64,000 nucleotides of DNA from Bacillus sp. EB01 (GTDB lineage Bacteria; Bacillota; Bacilli; Bacillales; Cytobacillaceae). Below the pieces are notes generated by a model, which had not been told where the DNA came from, ran no database searches, and saw only the letters and a program-made list of their open reading frames with translations. Location of the stretch: NCBI RefSeq assembly GCF_000613125.1, contig NZ_HG964497.1:2651189-2715188 (forward strand). Reading direction: 5' to 3'. The translations under genes were made by a program, and so were the position numbers. How positions within the stretch are numbered: position 1 is the stretch's first letter; each line of letters begins with the position of its first letter. Below, one piece after another: positions 7,897 to 16,510 of the stretch.

Positions 7897-8334
7897 ATGA
7901 CAGGAAAGAAACGTACCCGAATCAAAATTGGGGATGTATATGCTATACCTTTACCTAATGGCAAATATGCTTTCGGTAGAATATTTAAAGATGCTGGTAT
8001 AGGAATTTATAAATACATCGGAGAAAATATTGAAGACATTCCAAAGGATGAGGAGTACCAATTTATTGTTGGTGTATATAAATATGTTCTAAAGTCAGGA
8101 GATTGGACGGTTGTAGAAAATCGCCCTTTTAAAAGTGATGATGAAGCATTTCCGCCTCCTTCTTGTATCATTGATAGTATTTCAGGTGAATATTCCATTT
8201 ACCATAAAGGTGAAATTCGAAGTGCAACAAAATCGGAATGTGAAAAATTAGAAGTAGCGGCAGCTTGGGCGGATAATCACATCATTGATAGGATTATGGG
8301 CGATGATAAATGGCACAAAGATGATAAAATTTAA
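7897..8334 (+). CDS. Imm26-family immunity-like protein
   Basis: A 145-aa soluble protein resembling the Imm26 family of polymorphic-toxin immunity proteins; the N-terminal strands RIKIGDVYAIPLPNGKYAFG (residues 8-27) and the following GRIFKDAGIGIYKY are the recognisable part. No toxin or WXG/LXG secretion gene is adjacent, so if it is an immunity protein it is an orphan. The ATG at 7897 follows GGAATGGGG. It has its own downstream terminator. Base composition is AT-rich relative to the core genes, consistent with acquired DNA. Confidence 0.68.
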   Translation: MTGKKRTRIKIGDVYAIPLPNGKYAFGRIFKDAGIGIYKYIGENIEDIPKDEEYQFIVGVYKYVLKSGDWTVVENRPFKSDDEAFPPPSCIIDSISGEYSIYHKGEIRSATKSECEKLEVAAAWADNHIIDRIMGDDKWHKDDKI

Positions 8335-8353
8335 TTTTCCCTTATCCCACTAT

Positions 8354-8392
8354 AGGGTGCTTTGATCCAAGAAGGATTAAGGCACCTTTTTG
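8354..8392 (+). terminator. Terminator after the Imm26-like gene
   Basis: A GGGTGC..GATCC / GGATT..GGCACC stem followed by TTTTTG. Confidence 0.7.
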
Positions 8393-8486
8393 TTGAATTC
8401 CTTATTAAGCTAAAGGAGCAGTTTAGTTTAAGAAACATATATGGTAAAATTAGGTATTGGAGTCAGTGAGAAAGGGGTGGAATAAG

Positions 8487-9101
8487 TTGGTGTTAATAAA
8501 TGGCAGTCTGTTTGTAGCTGCGGGAATGCTAATCTATCTTATAGTTCGATCCATTTTTATTGTAAGAAGGTACAGAAACCAAAAAACAATATACTGGTTT
8601 AAGGAAATTATTAACTTATTATTTAGTATCTACATATGCTTGGTTGTTTCTGTTACTTTATTTCCTATACCAATAGGTTTTGAAATGGACTACAAAAATT
8701 TTTTCCGCTCAATAAATATTGTGCCCCTTGTATCAATTATTAGGAATATCAGTCAGGTAGGAACTGCTTATGATGGTGATGTTTTCTTTATGATTTCACT
8801 TATTGTTAGAAATGTTGTTGGAAATATTTTATTATTAATGCCTTTTGGATTTTTACTGCCAATTGTAAGTAATAAGATTAGAGGTTTAAAATCAGTTGCA
8901 ATTCTAGGTTTAGCTGTGTCGGTAACTATTGAACTTATTCAGTTGTTAGAATCCTTTGGTGGTGGATGGGGACGAATTACTGATATAGATGATGTTATTT
9001 GTAATCTATTAGGTGTGGTTATCGGGTACCTAATTTATGTTGTTATTTTTAAAACTGGTCAGAAATTTAAAATAAGATTAATTACCAATTTAAATACGTA
9101 G
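8487..9101 (+). CDS. VanZ-like membrane protein
   Basis: A 204-aa protein with about five hydrophobic segments and the VanZ-like motif series: VTLFPIPIGFEMDY with NIVPLVSIIRN after it, NVVGNILLLMPFGFLLP in the middle, and ITDIDDVICNLLGVVIGYL near the C-terminus (GR-TDIDDVI-N-LG is the family hallmark). VanZ relatives confer low-level teicoplanin resistance in some contexts, but most are uncharacterised. The TTG at 8487 follows AAAGGGGTGG; an upstream in-frame TTG at 8457 lacks a good ribosome binding site. Confidence 0.85.
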   Translation: MVLINGSLFVAAGMLIYLIVRSIFIVRRYRNQKTIYWFKEIINLLFSIYICLVVSVTLFPIPIGFEMDYKNFFRSINIVPLVSIIRNISQVGTAYDGDVFFMISLIVRNVVGNILLLMPFGFLLPIVSNKIRGLKSVAILGLAVSVTIELIQLLESFGGGWGRITDIDDVICNLLGVVIGYLIYVVIFKTGQKFKIRLITNLNT

Positions 9102-9120
9102 TTTAGGCTACTCTATCGAG

Positions 9121-9155
9121 TGCGTTAATCACAAGAGGATTAATGCATTTTTTGC
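9121..9155 (+). terminator. Terminator after the VanZ-like gene
   Basis: TGCGTTAATC / GATTAATGCA stem with seven-base loop and a T-run. Confidence 0.8.
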
Positions 9156-9317
9156 TTTTTGAACAAACGGGGCAGTATTGTCCAATAAGGATTTGAATAA
9201 AAAGTTTCAAATGGGATATAAGGATTTCAGAAAATATTCTTAAACTTGTATTCATTATAGGTTCTAAGGGTGTTAAAATGTACTTATCCATTTATTGTAA
9301 ACAGAAGGAGTGGTAAG

Positions 9318-9692
9318 ATGAAAAATCGTATACTTTCACTTTTAATTTTTTCCTTTTTGATTGGGTTGTCTGCTTGTTCAGGTACAGATAATACTGCCCC
9401 TAAAGAAAATTCAAAAAAAGCCGAAGAAGTAACAAAAAGAGATGTCCGAGAGTCTGTGTGGAATCAGCTAAGTGTTTCAAATAAAGATAGAATAGATGGG
9501 TCTTGGAAAGATGCAAAAGTTAGTAAACTAACCTTAAAACCAGGTATGGGTAAGATTGATAAAGGAGAATACATCGGGAAGGAAGTGTATATTGTTGACT
9601 TCCCTATAAAAAGCACTACAAGCAATAATAATATGCTTTTCTATGCAAGCATTGAAAACCAAGAACTTATCGGACAGGGATATACGGATTAA
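9318..9692 (+). CDS. Small predicted lipoprotein of unknown function
   Basis: A 124-aa protein with a lipoprotein signal: basic start (MKNR), hydrophobic core and lipobox LSAC at about residues 18-21, followed by a Lys/Glu-rich linker. The mature domain (WNQLSVSNKDRIDGSW to the C-terminus) has no recognised family, though it resembles small DUF lipoproteins next to other accessory genes in Bacillus. The ATG at 9318 follows AGAAGGAGTGG. It is probably anchored to the outer face of the membrane. Confidence 0.72.
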   Translation: MKNRILSLLIFSFLIGLSACSGTDNTAPKENSKKAEEVTKRDVRESVWNQLSVSNKDRIDGSWKDAKVSKLTLKPGMGKIDKGEYIGKEVYIVDFPIKSTTSNNNMLFYASIENQELIGQGYTD

Positions 9693-9829
9693 CAATATAT
9701 GTACGTTAACCCTAAGGATTCAAGGGCTTACTAAGTAACTCTTGCTGTATTCCTCCTTCCAAAATAGTTAAATTTGTGAAAAAATGTACTTAAACTAACG
9801 GGTGCTTTAGTTGAAGAAGGCCATATGTA

Positions 9830-9871
9830 AATAAAGATAAATCGCTTAACGGTCCCGTTAAGCGATTTATC
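9830..9871 (-). terminator. Terminator of the transposase gene
   Basis: A near-perfect 15-bp stem (GATAAATCGCTTAAC / GTTAAGCGATTTATC) overlaps the transposase stop codon, with a T-rich tract on the minus strand. Confidence 0.8.
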
Positions 9872-11801
9872 TTTTGTATATAATATCCTCCCAAGTATAT
9901 ACCTTATCCGATATACCAAGGCGTTGAGCTGGAGTCTGTAAAGTGTTGCCGGATTTTATTGGTTTACAGAAGTTATAAAAGGTCCTTAATATTGTCACGG
10001 CCATCTGTGCATACTTGGGGTTAAAGTTTGAATAAATGTGAGATACCCCGTCCCCTCTAGAGGTAACTAGCGGTCTTTCAAGAAATGATAAACTTCGCCT
10101 AATTTCCTGAAGGAAAGCATTTACTGAATTATCATTAGCTCTGACAATCAATCGTGCTAAATGTTCATCGGTAAGCATAGATGTATCTGTGATAACATCT
10201 ATAAAACGATTGCCCCTGTCAGCCATCGCTAAAGGATGTTCTATCTTGTTAGACTTATGAACTACATAAGGTGTACCGTTAGGTGCCATCTTTTCCTCAA
10301 AAAACTTATGCGTTGACAGCCTTCTCGTCATATACTCAACCGCTTTGTCATAAAACGAGGATTCCTCAAATCCATTTGTTGCTGCCCACTCGTTTAAATA
10401 CTTATTAGACTCTATATATTCACTATAAGCATCTTCTCTGGAAAGCGTTTTATCAAAAGTGTTGACGAAATAGTGCAGCTCCCCGGCTTTTATTTCATCT
10501 GAAAAAATCTTCTTCACTGCGGATTTCAAGACCATATCATCATCGCTTACGACTCTCCATTTATCCGTATTAATCATTTGTTTGATTAGAAAAAGTTGGG
10601 CCATAACTGTATAAGTGTGATTGACGTGTAATCCGTCAACGTACTTACTTCTACGTATAAACTCTGCCAATTCATTATTATAATCATCCATAGTTTGTGT
10701 GTCGGTTGCTATTGGTTTCATTGGATAATAGGAAAACTTAGTGTATTTGGCGAACTTACGTAATTCAACCGGTAAGTGATCATCTTTATACAGCTCTGTT
10801 TGTGATTGTATATTTGAAAAGTCAATATTCCAGTCATAAGCTAAATCTGCTCGAAATACATATCGTGAGATTAAATCCGTGGTTATGACAATTTGTGTTT
10901 GAATCTGTTTCTCTCGAATTTCACCCGGTAGTCTTTTTTGCCCTTTCTTCCTAACGTTATTGAGGTAATAAGCCATCATATCTGTGTTCAACCATATGCG
11001 TGGATATGTTTTTTTGCTCAATTTTTTGGTTTCTCTAGTTTCCAGGAATTCAATGCAGCACCGATATAACCACTCTAACTTCTCATAAAAAGTTCCTTTT
11101 CCAATGTTCAATATATCGCAAGTACTCGAAACTGGAACTCGATTAATCAAATGTTTTGCAAACTGTAAGAGAATGTCGTTTCTCTTTTGATTATAAGAAG
11201 TAGTTCTGGTTTTATCGGGCAATAGATTCGTGTATTTTTTACACGTTTTGCATTGAATTTTCTGTGCTTTAGATGAAGCTATCCCACGCTTATAAAAAGC
11301 CTTCGAATTGTCAAAATATGAATCCGTGTTATCACAATCGTCTTTATGGAAGTTGTATTCCGGCTCCAATGGAACAACAGAGTTAATTCGAATTAACCTC
11401 TCTATTTCGGTTGCTAGAGACCAATTGGAAAAGGTTTTTGTTAAACACCCTAAAGTCGGTATTCCCTCTGGGTCGGTTGGATCAGGCGTGCATCTTAATA
11501 CACGTTCATTTTTCCCGCTTAATCCATATCGATGACTCTTCCCCACTTCATATTTGGTCTGAGGCTCATTATGATTTTTACAAAAAGGGTTAGAGCAATA
11601 ATTTAACTGAATGACAAAATCTTGTTTCTTCCAGTGGAGGTGTACCGGCCGATATATGCTTTTGATATACTTGGTTTTCATCTTCTTATCAGAAAGAATG
11701 CAGTAATCAAGCTGCCGATTCCTAACTTCTTCAGGAGATATGCCGGGATCAATGCTAATAATGGAATCATCCATAGTAGCGAGCCGTTTAATTTTAACCA
11801 T
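9867..11801 (-). CDS. Unclassified DDE-type transposase with N-terminal Cys clusters
   Basis: A 644-aa protein. Residues 69-190 hold Cys clusters suited to zinc binding (C69-x4-C74, C104, C119, C184-x2-C187), then a helical segment resembling an HTH (about 215-240). The core looks like a retroviral-integrase-fold transposase: LNTD with Asp274, SDDD with Asp420-422, and a helix with Glu566 or Glu575. The C-terminus carries TFYNFCKP followed by TPAQRLGI, a tail seen in several DDE transposase families. It fits no IS family I can name. Its start overlaps the stop of a 75-aa partner by 8 bp, so the two are co-translated. Confidence 0.68.
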   Translation of the reverse strand: MVKIKRLATMDDSIISIDPGISPEEVRNRQLDYCILSDKKMKTKYIKSIYRPVHLHWKKQDFVIQLNYCSNPFCKNHNEPQTKYEVGKSHRYGLSGKNERVLRCTPDPTDPEGIPTLGCLTKTFSNWSLATEIERLIRINSVVPLEPEYNFHKDDCDNTDSYFDNSKAFYKRGIASSKAQKIQCKTCKKYTNLLPDKTRTTSYNQKRNDILLQFAKHLINRVPVSSTCDILNIGKGTFYEKLEWLYRCCIEFLETRETKKLSKKTYPRIWLNTDMMAYYLNNVRKKGQKRLPGEIREKQIQTQIVITTDLISRYVFRADLAYDWNIDFSNIQSQTELYKDDHLPVELRKFAKYTKFSYYPMKPIATDTQTMDDYNNELAEFIRRSKYVDGLHVNHTYTVMAQLFLIKQMINTDKWRVVSDDDMVLKSAVKKIFSDEIKAGELHYFVNTFDKTLSREDAYSEYIESNKYLNEWAATNGFEESSFYDKAVEYMTRRLSTHKFFEEKMAPNGTPYVVHKSNKIEHPLAMADRGNRFIDVITDTSMLTDEHLARLIVRANDNSVNAFLQEIRRSLSFLERPLVTSRGDGVSHIYSNFNPKYAQMAVTILRTFYNFCKPIKSGNTLQTPAQRLGISDKVYTWEDIIYKR

Positions 11802-12021
11802 TCACTAACCCCAACTCACGTTTCATCCTCAGGTTACTCCGTTTACTTTCCACAAATTCGATAAAGTCTTCATCACCTAATAATTCCGGAACCATTTCCT
11901 CTAAGATCTGTGCAGGGGTTAACCCTGTATATTCAGAATAGTGTTCTAATATTTTTCTTGTTTTTAGTGTCAGTTTAAATGTGGTTTCTTCTGTACTGGT
12001 GTACCTCGGCTTAATCTTCAC
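11794..12021 (-). CDS. Small RHH-like partner of the transposase
   Basis: A 75-aa protein starting at GTG 12021 after AAGGGAG. It has a strand-helix-helix pattern (TFKLTLKTRKILEHYSEYTG, then TPAQILEEMVPELL) compatible with a ribbon-helix-helix DNA-binding protein, and a basic C-terminus (KRSNLRMKREL). Its stop overlaps the transposase start. By analogy with small upstream ORFs of other elements it could repress the pair or assist transposition; the large palindromes 60-110 bp upstream are plausible operators. Function is inference. Confidence 0.6.
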   Translation of the reverse strand: MKIKPRYTSTEETTFKLTLKTRKILEHYSEYTGLTPAQILEEMVPELLGDEDFIEFVESKRSNLRMKRELGLVNG

Positions 12022-12078
12022 TAATTTTCTACTCCCTTAATTTATTTGTGAGGTAAATTAACTGTTAAAATGTATGGC

Positions 12079-12130
12079 AATTTGCATACTTACAGAAGTT
12101 TCTGTAAGTCTACATTTTGATATGCAAATT
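12079..12130. promoter_or_regulatory. Nested palindromes upstream of the transposase operon
   Basis: An inner perfect dyad with 9-bp arms (ACTTACAGA / TCTGTAAGT, 12088-12109) sits inside an outer perfect pair of 10-bp arms (AATTTGCATA at 12079-12088, TATGCAAATT at 12121-12130). The position, 60-110 bp before the small gene, suggests operator sites or transposon-end binding sites. Confidence 0.6.
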
Positions 12131-12180
12131 CTATAACAAAAAATAAGGTAATAGTAAAATTAATGCCCATATATCAATAA

Positions 12181-12221
12181 AAATAGACCAACAAATTAAA
12201 ATACAATTTGCTGGTCTATTT
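12181..12221. terminator. Large bidirectional hairpin
   Basis: A 17-bp stem with one mismatch (AAATAGACCA.. / ..TGGTCTATTT), A-rich before and T-rich after. It would insulate the transposase operon from dps. Confidence 0.6.
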
Positions 12222-12235
12222 GCCTTACATATTAT

Positions 12236-12302
12236 ACTTTTGTGACAGGTAACTGAACCCGTTACTGTGCAGTGGTCCTTTTTAAGGTCACTTTACAGGG
12301 TC
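12236..12302 (-). repeat. Right imperfect inverted repeat
   Basis: The reverse complement contains GACCCTGT, an extra insert that itself forms a GTGACC / GGACCAC hairpin, then CAGTAACGGGTTC and TACCTGTCACAAAA. It mirrors the repeat at 7602-7645 and lies immediately after the dps stop codon. Confidence 0.55.
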
Positions 12303-12315
12303 CAATAAAATTTTA

Positions 12316-12756
12316 TTATTTACCTAGGAAAGAGTTCAGCATCCATACATGCTTTTCAAGGCTTGCATGAATTGCTAGCAGCATGTCCCCAGTAGTTTCG
12401 TCACCAGTTTCGGCTGCGAGATCCATTCCCTCTTTCAACTCACCAATCAAAACGGAAAAGTCATTTACGACTGACATGACCATGTCAGTAGCACTCTCTC
12501 CTCCATCCGCTTCCTTTACCGAAGACAATTCGAGGATTTCCTTCATTGTAGCAACTGGTTTGTCCCCTAATGCAAGGAGCCTTTCTGCCAATTCATCGAT
12601 ATGAAGATTTGCCTCATTGTATAGCTCTTCGAATTTTGCATGCAGAGTAAAGAATTCCGGTCCATTCACATACCAATGATAATTATGGAGTTTAATATAT
12701 AAAACGCTCCAGTTTGCTACTTGCTTATTGACAATTGCTGTAAGATTATTAGCCAT
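12316..12756 (-). CDS. dps: Dps-family ferritin-like DNA protection protein
   Basis: A 146-aa Dps protein. Ferroxidase-site residues are visible: [24 protein letters not shown] with the conserved His (about residues 27 and 39), and [18 protein letters not shown] (about 42-59) with the E/D pair. Dps dodecamers oxidise and store Fe(II) with peroxide and may coat DNA in stationary phase. An AGGAGG-like site precedes the ATG. The upstream region has a 37-bp dyad next to the -10, a likely operator. Confidence 0.92.
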   Translation of the reverse strand: MANNLTAIVNKQVANWSVLYIKLHNYHWYVNGPEFFTLHAKFEELYNEANLHIDELAERLLALGDKPVATMKEILELSSVKEADGGESATDMVMSVVNDFSVLIGELKEGMDLAAETGDETTGDMLLAIHASLEKHVWMLNSFLGK

Positions 12757-12792
12757 TTTAATCCTCCTATTTTAATTAGTCTGCCCATATCA

Positions 12793-12838
12793 TTATAGTC
12801 CAACAATTTCCTTTAGCCTAAGCTAAAGGAGAATTGTT
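12793..12838. promoter_or_regulatory. Dyad operator and -10 region upstream of dps
   Basis: Inverted repeats AACAATT (12802-12808) / AATTGTT (12832-12838) enclose CCTTTAGC / GCTAAAGG around a CTAA centre. On the minus strand a TATAAT lies just downstream, so the dyad overlaps the -35 region. It does not match the PerR consensus. Confidence 0.5.
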
Positions 12839-12951
12839 CACAATGATGTAATATTTGGCCACTTATAATATACCCTTTAACACTGAAATGAATCATTCTG
12901 TATTTCCTTTTTCACTTTTAAAAATTTCCTAAATAAAATTATTAAAAAGAA

Positions 12952-12980
12952 TTGACAGTTATCATAAACCCTAATATAAT
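12952..12980 (+). promoter_or_regulatory. Consensus sigma-A promoter of the yceI-like gene
   Basis: TTGACA (12952-12957) and TATAAT (12975-12980) spaced exactly 17 bp. Confidence 0.85.
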
Positions 12981-13046
12981 TAATTTTAGTTAAGTTATCT
13001 CAAATTAAAGATTTTTTAATTAAACGAAAAATTGGAGGAGAAACAA

Positions 13047-13583
13047 ATGACAAAAGTAAAATGGGCAATTGATCCGGCACACAGCAGCGTAGACTTTTCT
13101 GTAAGACACATGATGATTGCAAACGTTAAGGGTACATTCCAATCCTTTGATGCTAAAGTGGTTGCTGATCCAGCTGATTTGACTACAGCCGAACTCGCTT
13201 TTACTGTGGATGCAGCAAGTATCGACACTCGTAATGCAGATCGTGACAACCATCTTCGTTCCGGCGATTTCTTTGATGTAGAAAACAACCCGAAAATTAC
13301 GTTCACCGCAACAAGCATTTCAAAAACAGACGAAGGCGAATATGATGTAACTGGCGACTTGACGATCCGTGGTGTAACAAGACCAGAAACTTTTGCAGTT
13401 GTATATGAAGGAACTGGAAAAGATCCATGGGGCAACCAAAAGGTTGGCTTCAGCGGTACAGGTGCAATTAACCGTGCAGACTATGGACTAACATGGAATT
13501 CCGCATTAGAAACTGGCGGAGTCCTTGTAGGCGATAAAATTAAAATTTCGTTTGAAATCCAAGCTACTCAAGCTGCTGAATAA
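13047..13583 (+). CDS. YceI-family lipocalin-like protein
   Basis: A 178-aa YceI-family protein, an extended lipocalin-like beta-barrel that binds long isoprenoid chains in structurally studied members. Typical sequence: WAIDPAHSSVDFSVRHMMIANVKG at residues 6-29, then NRDAR-type and GDFFDVENNPKITF segments, and the C-terminal DKIKISFEIQA strand. There is no signal peptide, so it is cytoplasmic, as in other Bacillus members. ATG 13047 is chosen because GGAGGAG lies 7 bp upstream; an in-frame TTG at 13032 lies inside that site. Confidence 0.9.
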   Translation: MTKVKWAIDPAHSSVDFSVRHMMIANVKGTFQSFDAKVVADPADLTTAELAFTVDAASIDTRNADRDNHLRSGDFFDVENNPKITFTATSISKTDEGEYDVTGDLTIRGVTRPETFAVVYEGTGKDPWGNQKVGFSGTGAINRADYGLTWNSALETGGVLVGDKIKISFEIQATQAAE

Positions 13584-13598
13584 GACTATTTTCACATG

Positions 13599-13627
13599 AA
13601 GTGCGGGCATTCCCCGCACTTTTTTTG
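13599..13627 (+). terminator. Terminator of the yceI-like gene
   Basis: AGTGCGGG / CCCGCACT stem followed by seven T residues. Confidence 0.9.
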
Positions 13628-13762
13628 TTTACTTCACATTAACTATAGGAGGAAATTCTCAATTTTCTCTAAAAACTAGCTTTTTTAAAAAAGTTTGATA
13701 GATTGGTATAAAGGGAATAAAATTTTGTTAATTATTGAAGCATTTTGTCGAGGAGGTCAGGA

Positions 13763-14530
13763 ATGAAAAAAATTTGGAAATTGGGCGTTGCATTAGCATG
13801 TATTTCTGTTGTTGTAGTAGCCGCATTTGATAATCCATATAAGGAAGAAGCCTCCTCCGCTCCACCTGAACAACTAGTAACATATACGGAAGCACCAGAA
13901 GCAGAACGAACATTGTCTTTAAAAGAGGTTCCAATTTCCCTACCTGATAAAATGATTCTCGATGTACCATTATTTAAACAGATGGCAGCTCCGAGGCTAT
14001 ATAATGGTTGTGAAGTAACAAGCCTGGCAATGATATTAACCTTTCAAGGAATCGATGTATCCAAAAATGAATTAGCTGAATCGATTGAGAATGTTCCCCT
14101 AAACTACGGGAACGGTAAAAAGGGAAATCCGAATGCCGGCTTTGTTGGCGATATGGAAAATGGGCCTGGTTTGGGTGTTTATCATAAACCTATTTTTAAC
14201 CTGGCAAAAAAGTATGCAGGGGAACGAGTAGAAAATCTCACTGGCCAATCTTTTGATAGAGTAATTGAAAAGCTTTCCGAAAGTAAACCTGTCTGGGTAA
14301 TTATCAATACAATTTACGCCCCTCTTGGAGAAGGTAATTTCGAAACATGGGAAACACCCGATGGGCCCGTACAAATTACTTTTAATATGCACAGCGTTGC
14401 AATAACTGGTTATGATGAAAGCCATATTTACGTAAACGACCCGTATGGGACAAAGAATCTTAAAGTTGATAAAACTAACTTCATAGAGGCTTGGGAGCAA
14501 ATGGGCAGCCAAGCGATTGTTATTAATTGA
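13763..14530 (+). CDS. Secreted C39-like cysteine peptidase domain protein
   Basis: A 255-aa exported protein. A signal peptide or N-terminal anchor (KIWKLGVALACISVVVVAAF) is followed by a Pro/Glu-rich spacer and a Peptidase_C39_2-type domain (about residues 65-250). The catalytic Cys is in NGCEVTSLAMIL (about 83-94); the His in MHSVAITGYDE (about 211-221); the Asp/Asn in YVNDPYG (about 225-231). Many Bacillus homologues are annotated only as C39 family proteins and substrates are unknown. ATG 13763 follows AGGAGGTCAGGA. Confidence 0.82.
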   Translation: MKKIWKLGVALACISVVVVAAFDNPYKEEASSAPPEQLVTYTEAPEAERTLSLKEVPISLPDKMILDVPLFKQMAAPRLYNGCEVTSLAMILTFQGIDVSKNELAESIENVPLNYGNGKKGNPNAGFVGDMENGPGLGVYHKPIFNLAKKYAGERVENLTGQSFDRVIEKLSESKPVWVIINTIYAPLGEGNFETWETPDGPVQITFNMHSVAITGYDESHIYVNDPYGTKNLKVDKTNFIEAWEQMGSQAIVIN

Positions 14531-14532
14531 GA

Positions 14533-14569
14533 AACAGCGGACCTAGAAGGACCGCTGTTTTTATTTTTT
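14533..14569 (+). terminator. Terminator of the C39-like gene
   Basis: ACAGCGG / CCGCTGT stem with a T-rich tail. Confidence 0.85.
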
Positions 14570-14779
14570 CATTAGCTACTAAAATGATTTTTTATGGAAG
14601 CCGCGAAGACTCCTTCATAGATCATCGTTATTCTCAATGTTGCTTTTCCCAACTTACTCCGCTGCAGTTTACGAAACTTTACAGTGGTGGTTTGAAAATC
14701 AATTACATGTTTATTAATACCTTTTTATTCCCGCTTTTCTTTATCTCGAAAATTTTATTTGTATTTTTAGTTAAAAAAA

Positions 14780-14817
14780 TTGACGATAGAAAGAATCCTA
14801 AATTATAATAATTATAA
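14780..14817 (+). promoter_or_regulatory. katA promoter with perfect PerR box
   Basis: TTGACG (14780-14785) and TATAAT (14804-14809), spaced 18 bp. The -10 is embedded in TTATAATAATTATAA (14803-14817), an exact 7-1-7 match to the Bacillus PerR consensus. Repression by PerR and peroxide induction are expected. Confidence 0.92.
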
Positions 14818-14881
14818 AATGATAGTTGTTTTTAATTAATATCATTTTTACTATGATTACATTTGTTAGGGAGGCTGTAAA

Positions 14882-16336
14882 ATGGAAAACAGAAAAAACC
14901 TTACGACTAGCTGGGGTGCACCAGTTGGAGATAACCAAAACTCAATTACTGCGGCACATCGCGGACCTACTTTGATCCAGGATGTTCATTTACTTGAAAA
15001 ACTGGCCCACTTTAACCGGGAACGTGTTCCTGAGCGTGTCGTGCATGCCAAGGGCGCAGGAGCGCATGGCTATTTTGAAGTAACGAAGGACGTATCCCAA
15101 TTTACAAAAGCTAACTTCCTTTCCGAAGTAGGCAAACGGACTCCGATGTTTATCCGTTTCTCAACAGTGGCTGGTGAGCTCGGCTCTGCTGACACAGTAC
15201 GCGATCCTCGCGGTTTCGCAGTAAAGTTCTATACCGAGGAAGGCAACTATGACCTGGTAGGCAACAATACTCCGGTATTCTTCATCCGCGATGCAATCAA
15301 GTTCCCTGATTTCATACATACACAAAAGCGGGATCCTAAGACTCACTTGAAAAATCCTAATGCAGTTTGGGATTTCTGGTCTCTCTCGCCAGAATCACTT
15401 CACCAGGTAACCATCCTAATGTCTGACCGCGGCATTCCTGCGACTTTCCGCCATATGCACGGTTTTGGCAGCCATACCTTCAAATGGGTCAATGCAAAAG
15501 GTGAAGCATTCTGGGTTAAATACCACTTCAAGACAGAACAGGGCATTGCCAATCTAGCACCTGAAACTGCAGCTGAAATTGCTGGCATAAACCCTGATTA
15601 TCATATTGAAGACCTGCACAACTCAATCGAAAAAGGCGACTATCCTGCATGGACCCTATATGTTCAAATCATGCCTCTAGAGGATGCTGACACATATCGT
15701 TTCGATCCATTCGATGTTACTAAGGTTTGGTCCCAAAAGGATTATCCTCTTCAGGAAGTTGGCCGAATGGTTCTTAACAAAAATCCTGAAAACTATTTTG
15801 CCGAAGTTGAGCAGGCTACCTTCTCACCTGGCAGCTTTGTGCCTGGTATTGAAGCTTCACCTGATAAAATGCTTCAGGGGCGTTTATTTGCATACTCGGA
15901 TGCACATCGCTATCGCGTAGGAGCAAATCATAACCTTCTTCCTATCAACCGTCCACGTGTGGAAGTGAACAACTATCAGCGCGACGGCCAAATGAGGTTC
16001 GACAATAATGGAGGCGGCTCCGTATACTACGAACCAAACAGCTTCAGCGGTCCCGTTGAAACACCGCAGAACAAAATTGCTCCATTCGCTGTTTCCGGTG
16101 AGGCACAATCTGTAGCTTACGACCGTAACGACCATTATACTCAAGCTGGCGACCTTTACCGGTTGATGAGCGAAGAAGAAAGAAATCGCCTTGTTGCCAA
16201 CATCGTTGCTGCAATGAAGCCGGTTGAGTACGAAGAAATCAAGCTTCGTCAAATCCAGCACTTCCTGAAGGCTGATAAAGAATATGGAACCCGTGTAGCT
16301 GAAGGCCTTGGCATCCAGCTTACTGTTGAGGCATAA
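14882..16336 (+). CDS. katA: Monofunctional haem catalase
   Basis: A 484-aa small-subunit (clade 3) catalase converting H2O2 to water and oxygen in the cytoplasm. Active-site His lies in [12 protein letters not shown] (about residues 51-62), the distal Asn in [12 protein letters not shown] (about 126-137) and the proximal haem-ligand Tyr in [15 protein letters not shown] (about 335-349). Length and residues match B. subtilis KatA. It is monocistronic, with a perfect PerR box over its -10 and a strong terminator behind. Confidence 0.97.
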   Translation: MENRKNLTTSWGAPVGDNQNSITAAHRGPTLIQDVHLLEKLAHFNRERVPERVVHAKGAGAHGYFEVTKDVSQFTKANFLSEVGKRTPMFIRFSTVAGELGSADTVRDPRGFAVKFYTEEGNYDLVGNNTPVFFIRDAIKFPDFIHTQKRDPKTHLKNPNAVWDFWSLSPESLHQVTILMSDRGIPATFRHMHGFGSHTFKWVNAKGEAFWVKYHFKTEQGIANLAPETAAEIAGINPDYHIEDLHNSIEKGDYPAWTLYVQIMPLEDADTYRFDPFDVTKVWSQKDYPLQEVGRMVLNKNPENYFAEVEQATFSPGSFVPGIEASPDKMLQGRLFAYSDAHRYRVGANHNLLPINRPRVEVNNYQRDGQMRFDNNGGGSVYYEPNSFSGPVETPQNKIAPFAVSGEAQSVAYDRNDHYTQAGDLYRLMSEEERNRLVANIVAAMKPVEYEEIKLRQIQHFLKADKEYGTRVAEGLGIQLTVEA

Positions 16337-16352
16337 TTTACTTTATAAAGAA

Positions 16353-16396
16353 AAACAAACATCCGTGGGGTTACTGCCCCACGGATGTTTGTTTTG
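16353..16396 (+). terminator. katA terminator
   Basis: A long perfect stem (AACATCCGTGGGG / CCCCACGGATGTT) followed by TTTGTTTTG. Confidence 0.92.
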
Positions 16397-16480
16397 TATA
16401 CAAAGGCTAATTCTTGTACGGTAGTTCCGCTTTTTACTGCATGTGAAACAATAAATCCGGGTGGTGCCAGGTACCCCCAC

Positions 16481-16502
16481 AAAAAAGACCACATAAGTGG
16501 CC
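16481..16502 (-). terminator. Terminator of the PrsA-like gene
   Basis: GGCCACTT / AAGTGGTC-type short hairpin followed on the minus strand by a T-run. Confidence 0.65.
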
Positions 16503-16510
16503 CCTATTTT

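Larger units (their letters stand above)
7600..12302. mobile_element. Putative accessory element bounded by imperfect inverted repeats
   Basis: The segment between the tRNA cluster and dps is AT-richer than its surroundings and carries an orphan immunity-like gene, VanZ-like and lipoprotein genes, a DDE-type transposase and its small partner. Imperfect inverted repeats lie at its edges (near 7602-7645 and 12236-12302), sharing GACCCTGT, TAACGGGTTC and TCACAAAA in the same order. No target-site duplication was recognised, so the boundaries are tentative. Confidence 0.35.
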
